Notes: generated by a model not told the origin, from the sequence alone. Counted from the first letter of the stretch, positions 1-5,430 are shown. The stretch is 6,156 bases of DNA from an uncultured Ignavibacteria bacterium (GCA_937996765.1 CALKUG010000302.1:1-6156); one strand, 5' to 3'. Made by a program: numbers and translations.

Positions 1-89
1 GAGATAAAATTATCTTAAAACTTTTTTTTGACTGCATTAGGTCGAAATAATAATTGTTCATATATTAATGAATTACAAGATAATTATTC

Positions 90-95
90 TATAAT
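90..95 (+). promoter_or_regulatory. Possible -10 element before the sigma factor gene
   Basis: The hexamer TATAAT matches the sigma-70 -10 consensus exactly and lies 9 bases before the TTG start at 105. No convincing -35 lies at the expected distance. If used, transcription would begin almost at the start codon and give a nearly leaderless mRNA. A TTGACT at 28-33 is a good -35 but has no well-spaced -10. The region is very AT-rich, so a chance match is quite possible. Confidence 0.25.
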
Positions 96-104
96 CGAGA
101 AGTT

Positions 105-695
105 TTGAGACCCGATAATAAGACCATAGACCCTCAGCTGTACCGCGATTTTGAAAAAGAAGCCATACCGCATATGGATTCGTTGTTCAATTTCGCACTA
201 CGTATGACCGGTGACTCCGACGACGCTTCGGATTTAGTGCAAGAAACCTTCCTTCGCGCCTTCCGTTTTTTCGATAAATTCGAAAAAGGAACCAACTGCA
301 AAGCTTGGTTGTTTCGTATTATGAAGAATACGTATATCAACTCGTATCGAAAAAGTAACAAAGAGCCGGAGAAGGTTGACTATGAAGACGTCGAGAACTT
401 CTACGAGAATGTAAAACCCTCATCAACCGATGACGCTCATCTGGAGCGAGAAATCTTTGACAACTTACTCGACGACGAAATTTCCAAAGCTATCTCCGAT
501 CTTCCTGAAGATTTTCGTACTGTAGTTATTCTTGCTGATATTGAAGGATATACTTACGAAGAAATAGCAGACTTTATTGACTGCCCCGTTGGTACGGTGC
601 GTTCTCGTCTGCACAGAGCACGGAAAATGTTGTACGCTACGTTGTATAATTACGCCGAAGATAAAGGTTATAAAGTTAAAGACAGTGATGATTGA
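105..695 (+). CDS. ECF-type RNA polymerase sigma factor (RpoE-like, sigma-70 family)
   Basis: This is a transcription initiation factor that directs RNA polymerase to an alternative set of promoters. The 196-residue protein has the two-domain ECF layout. Region 2 spans about residues 16-85, with the core-binding and -10-recognition helices around DASDLVQETFLRAFRFFDKF and the CKAWLFRIMKNTYINSYRK segment. An acidic linker covers about 90-115. Region 4 spans about 122-182, with the helix-turn-helix signature LPEDFRTVVILADIEGYTYEEIA then CPVGTVRSRLHRAR (shown in pieces). The start is TTG at 105: an in-frame stop at 81-83 limits extension, and the next ATG (174) would remove the N-terminal part of region 2. 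A GAGAAG lies only two bases before TTG, so the initiation signal is poor. It overlaps the following putative anti-sigma gene by 8 bases, the usual ECF regulator arrangement. The ECF subgroup and target genes cannot be told from the sequence. Confidence 0.93.
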   Translation: MRPDNKTIDPQLYRDFEKEAIPHMDSLFNFALRMTGDSDDASDLVQETFLRAFRFFDKFEKGTNCKAWLFRIMKNTYINSYRKSNKEPEKVDYEDVENFYENVKPSSTDDAHLEREIFDNLLDDEISKAISDLPEDFRTVVILADIEGYTYEEIADFIDCPVGTVRSRLHRARKMLYATLYNYAEDKGYKVKDSDD

Positions 696-942
696 GCTTA
701 CAAAAAACGAAGTTAAAGAAATTTTAACAGCATACGCCGATAACGAGTTAACGGATCCGGAAAAAATTGCTCTAATTGAACAACTTATCGAAACCGACCC
801 TGAAGTGCGTTTTGAATATATGGTTCAACAACAAGCAAAAAAATTCGCGCTGCGCATACGCTCAACTGTATCATGTCCAGGTAACCTTAAAACATCCATA
901 CTCGACAAAATTAAGTCGCAAACTGCTTCAAACAAGCATTAA
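688..942 (+). CDS. Putative cytosolic anti-sigma factor, zinc-less
   Basis: An 84-residue protein, likely the partner that inhibits the sigma factor encoded just upstream. The ATG at 688 lies inside the last codons of that gene (8-base overlap), with no good Shine-Dalgarno, which suggests translational coupling. A GTG at 685 is an alternative start. The pattern ILTAYADNELTDPEKIALIE, then TDPEVRFEYMVQQQAKKFAL, and a final CPGNLKTSILDKI, resembles the helical N-terminal anti-sigma domain of RskA/zf-HC2 families (AYxDxEL, then DPE, then P..L...I). The zinc-binding HxxxCxxC motif is absent and only one cysteine (residue 63) is present. No transmembrane helix follows, so it would be soluble. The assignment rests on gene order and this weak pattern; it could instead be an unrelated small regulator. 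Confidence 0.65.
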   Translation: MIELTKNEVKEILTAYADNELTDPEKIALIEQLIETDPEVRFEYMVQQQAKKFALRIRSTVSCPGNLKTSILDKIKSQTASNKH

Positions 943-1005
943 TCTCTATTGATGGGGCCTATCTTTGCCGCAGGGCTTAACAATTATATTGGTTTTAGTT
1001 TTAAA

Positions 1006-1026
1006 GTTTATAGGCACTCTATAAAC
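1006..1026. repeat. 21-base inverted repeat in the intergenic region (possible operator)
   Basis: GTTTATAG (1006-1013) and CTATAAAC (1019-1026) are perfect 8-base arms around a 5-base spacer GCACT. There is no T-run after it, so it is not an intrinsic terminator. TATAAAC recurs at 1121-1127, 31 bases before the next start codon. The stretch 943-1157 contains no gene that I can support. A regulator-binding site or a weak mRNA hairpin are both possible; the AT-rich arms make chance plausible. Confidence 0.35.
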
Positions 1027-1157
1027 GAGAATACTTCCATTTCAGACAATTACATCACGCACCTCTTTTTAGATAATCAAAGGATTTCTCGGATTCGTAA
1101 AAAAAAACAGTTTAAATATTTATAAACATTTAATCAACCAAGAAATAAAGGATAACA

Positions 1158-1658
1158 ATGAAGTATTTGCTCCTAACGTTTGTATTAACATTTTCGACTA
1201 TAGTTTTTGCTCAGAAGGTTTTTATCTTCGAGAACAAAGCACAAAACATTGAAGTAGAAGTAGAAGAATCCGATTTATTAAAATTGGAGTACAAAGGATA
1301 TTTAGGCCAACTTTCCTTATATCAAAGCAAGGTTGTTGATTTTAACGATTCAACCATTGTTTTGGAAAGCATAAATGCTGAAAGTCAAGCAGAAAAGCAT
1401 TTTACTGTTAAGACTACCGATATCGTAGGATTTAGAAAAATTTCCAAATTTGGACAAATACTAAAACCCTTGGTAAATTTAGGTGTTACAATAGGTAGTT
1501 ATTTTATCTTTGATTCCAGCGCTAAATTTAATGATACCGAAAAAATTGTGTACTCTGCAGGTGCGGGAGTTGTGGTTAATCTTTTGATGGAGTATCTGTT
1601 TAAGGAAAACATTGAATTCAGAATCTCCGATGGCTGGGAAATGAGAGTAAAAAGTTAG
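1158..1658 (+). CDS. Uncharacterised exported protein
   Basis: I do not recognise a named family. The 166-residue product begins with a typical Sec signal peptide (Lys2, hydrophobic core to about residue 16, likely cleavage after VFA, leaving Gln19 first). The mature part starts with a beta-rich region (about 20-95) that includes LEYKGYLGQLSLYQSKVVDF, DSTIVLES and TDIVGFRKIS, a pattern of short strands. Next comes a hydrophobic stretch, about 100-119 (ILKPLVNLGVTIGSYFIF), and a second around 131-148 (VYSAGAGVVVNLLMEYLF), which may insert in or lie against a membrane. The C-terminus, ISDGWEMRVKS, is polar. The ATG start has a good Shine-Dalgarno, AAAGGA at 1147-1152, five bases upstream. It appears monocistronic, with an intrinsic terminator about 35 bases after the stop. 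Export to the periplasm or envelope is inferred; function is unknown. Confidence 0.8.
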   Translation: MKYLLLTFVLTFSTIVFAQKVFIFENKAQNIEVEVEESDLLKLEYKGYLGQLSLYQSKVVDFNDSTIVLESINAESQAEKHFTVKTTDIVGFRKISKFGQILKPLVNLGVTIGSYFIFDSSAKFNDTEKIVYSAGAGVVVNLLMEYLFKENIEFRISDGWEMRVKS

Positions 1659-1691
1659 TAAAACACTAATACACTCAAAATTCTTCCTGCT

Positions 1692-1728
1692 AAAAAAGGG
1701 TCCCGGTGTTGGACCTTTTTTTATTTTA
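1692..1728 (+). terminator. Intrinsic terminator of the exported-protein gene
   Basis: GGTCC (1699-1703) pairs with GGACC (1711-1715) around a 7-base loop. The stem is extended by a G-T pair and by A1692-A1697 with T1717-T1722. A T-rich run to 1728 follows. It stands 33 bases after the stop codon at 1658. Confidence 0.88.
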
Positions 1729-1764
1729 CTTTACTTTGCAACCTATCAAAAATAGTACCGTTTT

Positions 1765-1795
1765 TTTGACTTTATCTACTTTTTTAGTATATTTG
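1765..1795 (+). promoter_or_regulatory. Bacteroidota-type promoter of the zinc-ribbon/rpsU operon
   Basis: TTTG at 1765-1768 and TATATTTG at 1788-1795 are separated by 19 bases. They match the -33 TTTG and -7 TAnnTTTG elements described for Bacteroidota primary sigma factor promoters. The same bases also read as a sigma-70 promoter (TTGACT 1766-1771, 16 bases, TATATT 1788-1793). Transcription would start near 1802, leaving a leader of about 20 bases before the ATG at 1822. Confidence 0.7.
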
Positions 1796-1821
1796 TAGTT
1801 CGATACGTTAAAGGTTTTTCA

Positions 1822-2202
1822 ATGGCTAAAGTCAAAAATTTTGAAGCATTTTGTAACCACTGCCAAGCAGTAACCAAATGGGAGCTTGCCGGTTCGGTAG
1901 GCGATTCATTCGACCAAGGTATGGTATGGGCAAAATGCAAAAAGTGTAAACAAACCGCTCTTATTAGCAGCGAATCTATTAACAGTAATAGCAAAATTAA
2001 TGTTAGGGATATTGCAACAGATAAAAGCGTTGATTACTCACCCAAGAATACCTACGCAGTCGGAGAATCCATTTACCACAAAACATGGGATGACTTTGGT
2101 GTGGTAACCGGAAAAGAAATTTTATCAAATGGCAAACAATCTATCACCGTTGAGTTTCAAAAAAGCGGTGCCAAGAAGTTGTTAGAATCTATTAATTTTT
2201 AA
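1822..2202 (+). CDS. Zinc-ribbon protein with C-terminal UvrD/PcrA-type Tudor-like domain
   Basis: A 126-residue protein with two recognisable parts. Residues 11-42 hold two CxxC pairs (C11-x2-C14 and C39-x2-C42) spaced as in a zinc ribbon, probably a structural zinc site. After a polar linker (about 47-75), residues 78-126 read YAVGESIYHKTWDDFGVVTG, then SITVEFQKSGAKKLLESI. This matches the layout of the small beta-barrel at the C-terminus of UvrD/PcrA helicases (VG..V.H..fG.GvV..., then V.F...G.K.L). In PcrA that domain contacts RNA polymerase, so a transcription- or nucleic-acid-associated role is a reasonable inference, not shown here. The ATG has AAAGG at 1810-1814, seven bases upstream. 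rpsU starts 30 bases after the stop with no terminator between, so the two are probably co-transcribed. No catalytic residues are visible. Confidence 0.82.
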   Translation: MAKVKNFEAFCNHCQAVTKWELAGSVGDSFDQGMVWAKCKKCKQTALISSESINSNSKINVRDIATDKSVDYSPKNTYAVGESIYHKTWDDFGVVTGKEILSNGKQSITVEFQKSGAKKLLESINF

Positions 2203-2206
2203 TTTT

Positions 2207-2233
2207 ACTATCAGTAAAGGCAGGTGAGATAGT
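2207..2233 (+). promoter_or_regulatory. Strong Shine-Dalgarno of rpsU within a potential hairpin loop
   Basis: AGGTGA at 2222-2227 matches the core anti-Shine-Dalgarno complement and sits five bases before the TTG start of rpsU, which decides that start. It is the best ribosome-binding site in the window. ACTATC (2207-2212) is the exact inverted complement of GATAGT (2228-2233), so a weak 6-base stem could form with the Shine-Dalgarno in the 15-base loop and the first base of the start codon in the stem. The ribosome-binding site is clear; the hairpin is speculative. Confidence 0.5.
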
Positions 2234-2424
2234 TGATAGGCATTACTCTTCAGGACAATGAGTCCATAGATAAAGCACTTAAGCGTTTTAAGAAAAAATA
2301 CGAACGTTCAGGAATTCTAAAAGAATTTAAAAGACGTACATTTTTTGTAAAACCATCGGTTAAAGACCGTATGGAGCGTCTTAAAGCTGTAAGAAGAAGC
2401 CATCGCGTAGATCGCGACCACTAA
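2233..2424 (+). CDS. rpsU: 30S ribosomal protein S21 (bS21)
   Basis: A small subunit protein located near the 3' end of 16S rRNA, where it influences initiation. The 63-residue product begins MIGITLQDNESIDKALKRF, the standard S21 N-terminus, followed by the basic helical body KKKYERSGILKEFKRRTFF and VKPSVKDRMERLKAVRRSHR. Length and charge are typical. Start is TTG at 2233, supported by the AGGTGA Shine-Dalgarno and by the family N-terminus; no ATG fits. It lies 30 bases after the zinc-ribbon gene and is followed by an intrinsic terminator. The C-terminal half has no tyrosine (Arg at position 54). In Flavobacterium I recall that a bS21 tyrosine near here helps mask the anti-Shine-Dalgarno, so masking may be weaker in this organism. 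Confidence 0.95.
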   Translation: MIGITLQDNESIDKALKRFKKKYERSGILKEFKRRTFFVKPSVKDRMERLKAVRRSHRVDRDH

Positions 2425-2448
2425 TCTGCCCCGCTGATTAACTCTTGC

Positions 2449-2486
2449 AAGGGTTGTCCCACACATTGTGCGACAACCCTTTTTTA
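2449..2486 (+). terminator. Intrinsic terminator of rpsU
   Basis: AAGGGTTGTC (2449-2458) pairs perfectly with GACAACCCTT (2472-2481). Inside the loop, CAC (2462-2464) can also pair with GTG (2468-2470). A T-run from 2480 to 2485 follows. It begins 25 bases after the rpsU stop. Confidence 0.92.
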
Positions 2487-2501
2487 TTTTAAACCATGAA
2501 T

Positions 2502-2529
2502 AAAAAAGGCCGATGAATCACCGGCCTTT
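2502..2529 (-). terminator. Intrinsic terminator of the minus-strand LOG-family gene
   Basis: AAAGGCCG (2505-2512) and CGGCCTTT (2522-2529) are perfect arms around a 9-base loop. The A-run at 2502-2507 becomes the T-run on the minus strand. It lies 27 bases past the stop of the minus-strand gene and back to back with the rpsU terminator, as expected between convergent genes. Confidence 0.88.
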
Positions 2530-2555
2530 CAATAAATTGTTTTAACAATGTGGAA

Positions 2556-3386
2556 TTACTTTATTCCGAAGTTTTTCTGCAAATGATCTGTAAGCACTTT
2601 GAATGCCTCATCGGGGGTATTAACAAACGAAAGAAGTTTTAAGTCGTTTTTACTGATCATACCGTGTTGAGCAAGTGCTTCAAAGTTGATTATTTCTTTC
2701 CAGAACTTTTCACCATAAATTATAATTGCAAGTTTTTTACGGATTTTTTGTGTTTGGATGAGTGTGATAAGTTCAAACATTTCATCCATTGTTCCAAAAC
2801 CGCCTGGGAAAATAACCAATGCTTTTGAGAGATACGCAAACCAGAATTTACGCATAAAGAAGTAATGAAACTCGAAGCTCAAATTCTGTTCGATAAACTC
2901 ATTATTTCCCTGCTCCATTGGAATACTGATTCCTAAACCAACAGAAACACCACCGGCTTTTTTAGCGCCACGGTTGGCGGCTTCCATAATTCCGGGACCT
3001 CCGCCTGTGCACACAATAAAACGCTTTGAATCTGTGCTTAACGATTTTGACCATTCGGTCATCATTCTGCTCAGTTCCACTGCATCTTCGTAGTAGCACG
3101 ACATTTCAACATCCTGTTGCGCTTTACGCAGTATTTGAGCAAAGTTAGAAGTCTTTTTGGGATCCATCTTTTTAACTTTGTTCATTTCAGCGTTCGCAGC
3201 TTTTTTCGACTTAATACGAGCCGAACCAAAAAAAGCAATGGTATCTGCAATATTCAAATTTTTGAATCGTTGTTGCGGTTCGAGATATTCGGCTAACAAA
3301 CGTATTGTTCTGCCATCCATTGAGCTAATGAATTCTCTATTTTTATATTTTTTTTCGGGCTGATTTTGTTTTTGGACTTTTGCCAT
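2556..3386 (-). CDS. LOG-family (TIGR00730-type) Rossmann-fold protein
   Basis: Members of this family hydrolyse nucleoside 5'-monophosphates at the N-glycosidic bond; plant and some bacterial members release cytokinins (LONELY GUY). The 276-residue protein shows the family signatures: IAFFGSARI (residues 50-58), GGGPGIMEAANRGA (128-141), an MRK (178-180) and the nucleotide-binding PGGFGTMDE (194-202). The Arg179 and Glu202 that serve catalysis in characterised LOGs are present. It is longer than the typical small LOG of about 190 residues: it has a basic N-terminal extension (about 1-48) and a Lys-rich insertion (about 59-92) after the first motif. Start is ATG at 3386, with AGG in a weak ribosome site. 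It is divergent from dacB and convergent with rpsU. Enzyme activity is inferred from motifs; the natural substrate in this organism is unknown. Confidence 0.92.
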   Translation of the reverse strand: MAKVQKQNQPEKKYKNREFISSMDGRTIRLLAEYLEPQQRFKNLNIADTIAFFGSARIKSKKAANAEMNKVKKMDPKKTSNFAQILRKAQQDVEMSCYYEDAVELSRMMTEWSKSLSTDSKRFIVCTGGGPGIMEAANRGAKKAGGVSVGLGISIPMEQGNNEFIEQNLSFEFHYFFMRKFWFAYLSKALVIFPGGFGTMDEMFELITLIQTQKIRKKLAIIIYGEKFWKEIINFEALAQHGMISKNDLKLLSFVNTPDEAFKVLTDHLQKNFGIK

Positions 3387-3435
3387 TAGTTTTGCCTATT
3401 CGTTAAATAGTAATAAGTAATTAATTATATAATGT

Positions 3436-3443
3436 TATCTTTG
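3436..3443 (+). promoter_or_regulatory. Possible -7 promoter element of dacB
   Basis: TATCTTTG matches the TAnnTTTG element of Bacteroidota promoters, in the divergent space between the LOG gene and dacB. No TTG or TTTG stands at the -33 spacing (about 3413-3416). Transcription would start near 3450, giving a leader of about 40 bases. Confidence 0.4.
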
Positions 3444-3490
3444 TAAGCTAAAATATACTTTCATTTTTTCATTTCCAACACAATCGCACC

Positions 3491-4774
3491 ATGAATTTTC
3501 GTTTGATATTAGTATTTGGGATATTTTTTATCCATCTTGTTTCTGCTCAGGTTTACGATCAGATAAATGACTCTGTAGATTCAATTTTAGACCGCATTCC
3601 CCCGGGTACCAACTATTCTATTTTTGCCTACGACCCCATGACGGGTGATACCGTTCTCGCAAGAAACATTAACACCCCTATGATACCCGCGAGCAATGCA
3701 AAATTGTTTACAACCGCTGCCGCACTTTATTATATGGGTATGGATTACAAAGTAAAAACTACGTTGTACTCCACAGATAATAATATTCGCGATGGTGTTA
3801 TCCAGGGCGATTTATATATCAAAGGACACGGTAACCCGTTTTTTAGCTCTGCCGACCTAAAAAAACTTGCCGATGAACTTGTAGATAAAGGTGTTGAGCG
3901 CATAACCGGCAACATTTACGGCGATGAATCTTTTTTTGATGAAGAATATCTCCGCAACGATTGGATTGAAGGCGAAGGTGCTGCTCAATTAGCCCCTGTT
4001 TCCGCACTATCGCTCAATGGCAATATGACCAGCGTGAAAAAGAAAGTTCGCCGCCGTTATCGCACGGTTTCAGCGCCTGTTTCAAACCCGGCTCGCCATA
4101 CTGCACAAGCACTTTTTGATATACTTATCAATAAAGGTGTAAAAATCGGAGGTGGCTCAGGAGTAGGTATAACACCCGAGAAATCGACCGAGGTTGCAAC
4201 ACACTCACTTCCGCTCTCAACAGTTCTCAGTATAACCAACAAACGTTCCGATAACTTTGCAGCCGAGTGCCTTTTCAAAATGGTTGGCGCAGCTGCAAGC
4301 CAATCACAGGGCAACGCAACATTTGCAAACCAGGCGATTTTAGGATTTCTTAAAGATAACAGTATCTTTGTTAAAGGTACCAAAATTGCCGATGGTAGCG
4401 GCCTCTCGCGTGCCAATAATGTTTCCACACTTCAGATAGTCCGGTTACTCGAGTTTATGTATGTTGACATCGAACGTTATGAGCAATACATCACTACACT
4501 GAGCATTGCAGGTATTGATGGCACACTTGGCGGCAGAATGCACGGAACCGACGGAGAAGGCAACTTCAGAGGTAAAACAGGAACACTCAATGGAATATCT
4601 ACCGTAGCAGGTTATTTAACAACTCGTGACGGGACAGACTTAATAGTTTCTATTATGTTTTCGTTTTCAAGAAACGGTTGGAACTACTATCGTGGTGTGC
4701 AAGATGAAATTATCGAAGCCCTTGCGGGGAGCGAGTTTGCACCCACTCCCGCAAGTAAAAAGACTACTTGGTAG
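3491..4774 (+). CDS. dacB: D-alanyl-D-alanine carboxypeptidase/endopeptidase, PBP4 type (peptidase S13)
   Basis: This enzyme trims the terminal D-Ala of peptidoglycan stems and cleaves cross-links in the periplasm. The 427-residue protein starts with a Sec signal peptide (Arg4, hydrophobic core, HLVSAQ with cleavage after SA, residue 19). The three penicillin-binding motifs are present: SxxK as SNAK at 68-71 (catalytic Ser68), SDN at 253-255, and KTG at 362-364. The HGNP at 113-116, preceded by YIKG, resembles the GGGDP region of the family. It is shorter than E. coli PBP4 (477 residues) because the segment between LSLNGNM (about 174-179) and VSNPARHTAQALF (about 197-209) is only some 20 residues of mostly basic sequence. 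Most of the extra domain usually there appears to be missing. Start is ATG at 3491 without a Shine-Dalgarno. The 3' end overlaps secG. Confidence 0.93.
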   Translation: MNFRLILVFGIFFIHLVSAQVYDQINDSVDSILDRIPPGTNYSIFAYDPMTGDTVLARNINTPMIPASNAKLFTTAAALYYMGMDYKVKTTLYSTDNNIRDGVIQGDLYIKGHGNPFFSSADLKKLADELVDKGVERITGNIYGDESFFDEEYLRNDWIEGEGAAQLAPVSALSLNGNMTSVKKKVRRRYRTVSAPVSNPARHTAQALFDILINKGVKIGGGSGVGITPEKSTEVATHSLPLSTVLSITNKRSDNFAAECLFKMVGAAASQSQGNATFANQAILGFLKDNSIFVKGTKIADGSGLSRANNVSTLQIVRLLEFMYVDIERYEQYITTLSIAGIDGTLGGRMHGTDGEGNFRGKTGTLNGISTVAGYLTTRDGTDLIVSIMFSFSRNGWNYYRGVQDEIIEALAGSEFAPTPASKKTTW

Positions 4775-5105
4775 GTTGACCCTGAGGAACTGAAGGGGTA
4801 GTTGGAACATTAACTTTTCCGCCTTTTTGAATAACGCTTTCAGCGTTTTCAACATTTGCGGGTAAAAAGAATAAGTTAATAACCAACGCTAATACTACCA
4901 ATGCACCGGCTAAATACCATGTTAATTTGCTTAACAAATTTGCGGTACCGCGTACGCCCATCATAGCTCCCATTTGGCCGCCGCCAATAACCGAACCCGA
5001 AAGTCCGCCACCCTTAGAAGCTTGCATAAGAACCACAAGAACTAACAATGCGGCTATAATAACTGAGAGAACTAACAATATTGTAAACATCGAAAAAAAC
5101 TCCAT
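4764..5105 (-). CDS. secG: Protein-export membrane protein SecG
   Basis: SecG is the small accessory subunit of the SecYEG translocon in the inner membrane. The 113-residue protein has the family layout: transmembrane helix 1 (about 7-28), the conserved QASKGGGL motif (28-35), a glycine- and methionine-rich cytosolic loop (36-60), and transmembrane helix 2 (about 62-81). A polar tail rich in Pro, Gln and Thr follows (82-113). Two starts are possible: ATG at 5105, which has no Shine-Dalgarno, or ATG at 5090 (residue 6), which has GGAG nine bases upstream (complement of 5100-5103) and places helix 1 directly after the start, as in many SecG proteins. The choice cannot be settled here. The gene is convergent with dacB, overlapping it by 11 bases, and no intrinsic terminator is visible between them. 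Confidence 0.93.
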   Translation of the reverse strand: MEFFSMFTILLVLSVIIAALLVLVVLMQASKGGGLSGSVIGGGQMGAMMGVRGTANLLSKLTWYLAGALVVLALVINLFFLPANVENAESVIQKGGKVNVPTTPSVPQGQPTK

Positions 5106-5181
5106 TAAAGAGTGGTTATAAAATCAATTTCCTTTGAACTACGAAAATACACATATTTTAAGAAAAAGAGAAATATTCTGT

Positions 5182-5212
5182 TTTGAAAAAAGAGTTGAAT
5201 TTGGTAGATTTG
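5182..5212 (+). promoter_or_regulatory. Bacteroidota-type promoter of the tRNA gene
   Basis: TTTG at 5182-5185 and TAGATTTG at 5205-5212 are 19 bases apart, the same spacing as at 1765-1795. The predicted start is near 5219, about 25 bases before the mature tRNA 5' end, leaving a short leader for RNase P. Confidence 0.7.
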
Positions 5213-5243
5213 TGTTCCAAAATTTATCGCCTTGGCGATTGAT

Positions 5244-5317
5244 GGCGGGGTAGCTCAGTAGGTTAGAGCAATGGAATCATAATCCATGTGTCGGGGGTTC
5301 AAATCCCTCCCCCGCTA
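5244..5317 (+). tRNA. tRNA with CAT anticodon, probably elongator tRNA-Met
   Basis: A complete cloverleaf of 74 bases. The acceptor arm pairs GGCGGGG (5244-5250) with CCCCGCT (5310-5316), with G-T as the first pair. The D-stem is GCTC/GAGC. The anticodon stem is ATGGA (5271-5275)/TCCAT, with loop ATCATAA and anticodon CAT at 5278-5280. The T-arm is GGGGG-TTCAAAT-CCCTC. Base 73 is A and CCA is not encoded, so it must be added after transcription. It is not the initiator: the GGG/CCC pairs of the initiator anticodon stem and its mismatched first acceptor pair are absent. tRNA-Ile with a CAT anticodon (lysidine-modified) cannot be fully excluded by eye. Confidence 0.93.
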
Positions 5318-5318
5318 C

Positions 5319-5354
5319 AAAGCCGATAAAGGTTTTCCCTTTATCGGCTTTTTT
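5319..5354 (+). terminator. Intrinsic terminator of the tRNA gene
   Basis: GCCGATAAAGG (5322-5332) pairs perfectly with CCTTTATCGGC (5338-5348) around a 5-base loop. A5319-A5321 pair with T5349-T5351, and a T-run continues to 5354. The stem starts two bases after the mature tRNA 3' end, so the tRNA is transcribed alone. Confidence 0.93.
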
Positions 5355-5430
5355 GTTTTGTTACGTGCTTTTGAACTTATTGTTTTCACTCCTTTTTGTA
5401 TATTGCCAAGAAATTAAAGTATTTCATCTG

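Noticed and set aside
577..687. Longer N-terminus for the anti-sigma gene, starting inside the sigma factor gene
   Set aside because: The extra 37 residues are an out-of-frame reading of sigma region 4. The start at 688 gives the usual short overlap and the expected anti-sigma N-terminus.
960..967. TATCTTTG as a promoter element for the exported-protein gene
   Set aside because: It matches TAnnTTTG, but no TTG lies at the -33 distance and it would imply a leader of about 180 bases. The same octamer also occurs inside a coding region at 1505-1512, so single matches are weak evidence.
952..1125. A 57-codon ATG-started open frame on the plus strand in the gap between the anti-sigma and exported-protein genes
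   Set aside because: It has no ribosome site, no recognisable motif, an A-run-driven Lys tail, and it spans the inverted repeat and probable promoter region of the next gene. Chance is more likely.
4057..4428. Minus-strand open frame of 123 codons inside dacB
   Set aside because: It is a shadow of the catalytic domain coding region, including the SDN motif; no motif or ribosome site supports it.
5244..5317. Initiator tRNA-fMet
   Set aside because: The anticodon stem is ATGGA/TCCAT rather than carrying three G-C pairs next to the loop, and the first acceptor pair is G-T rather than a C-A mismatch.
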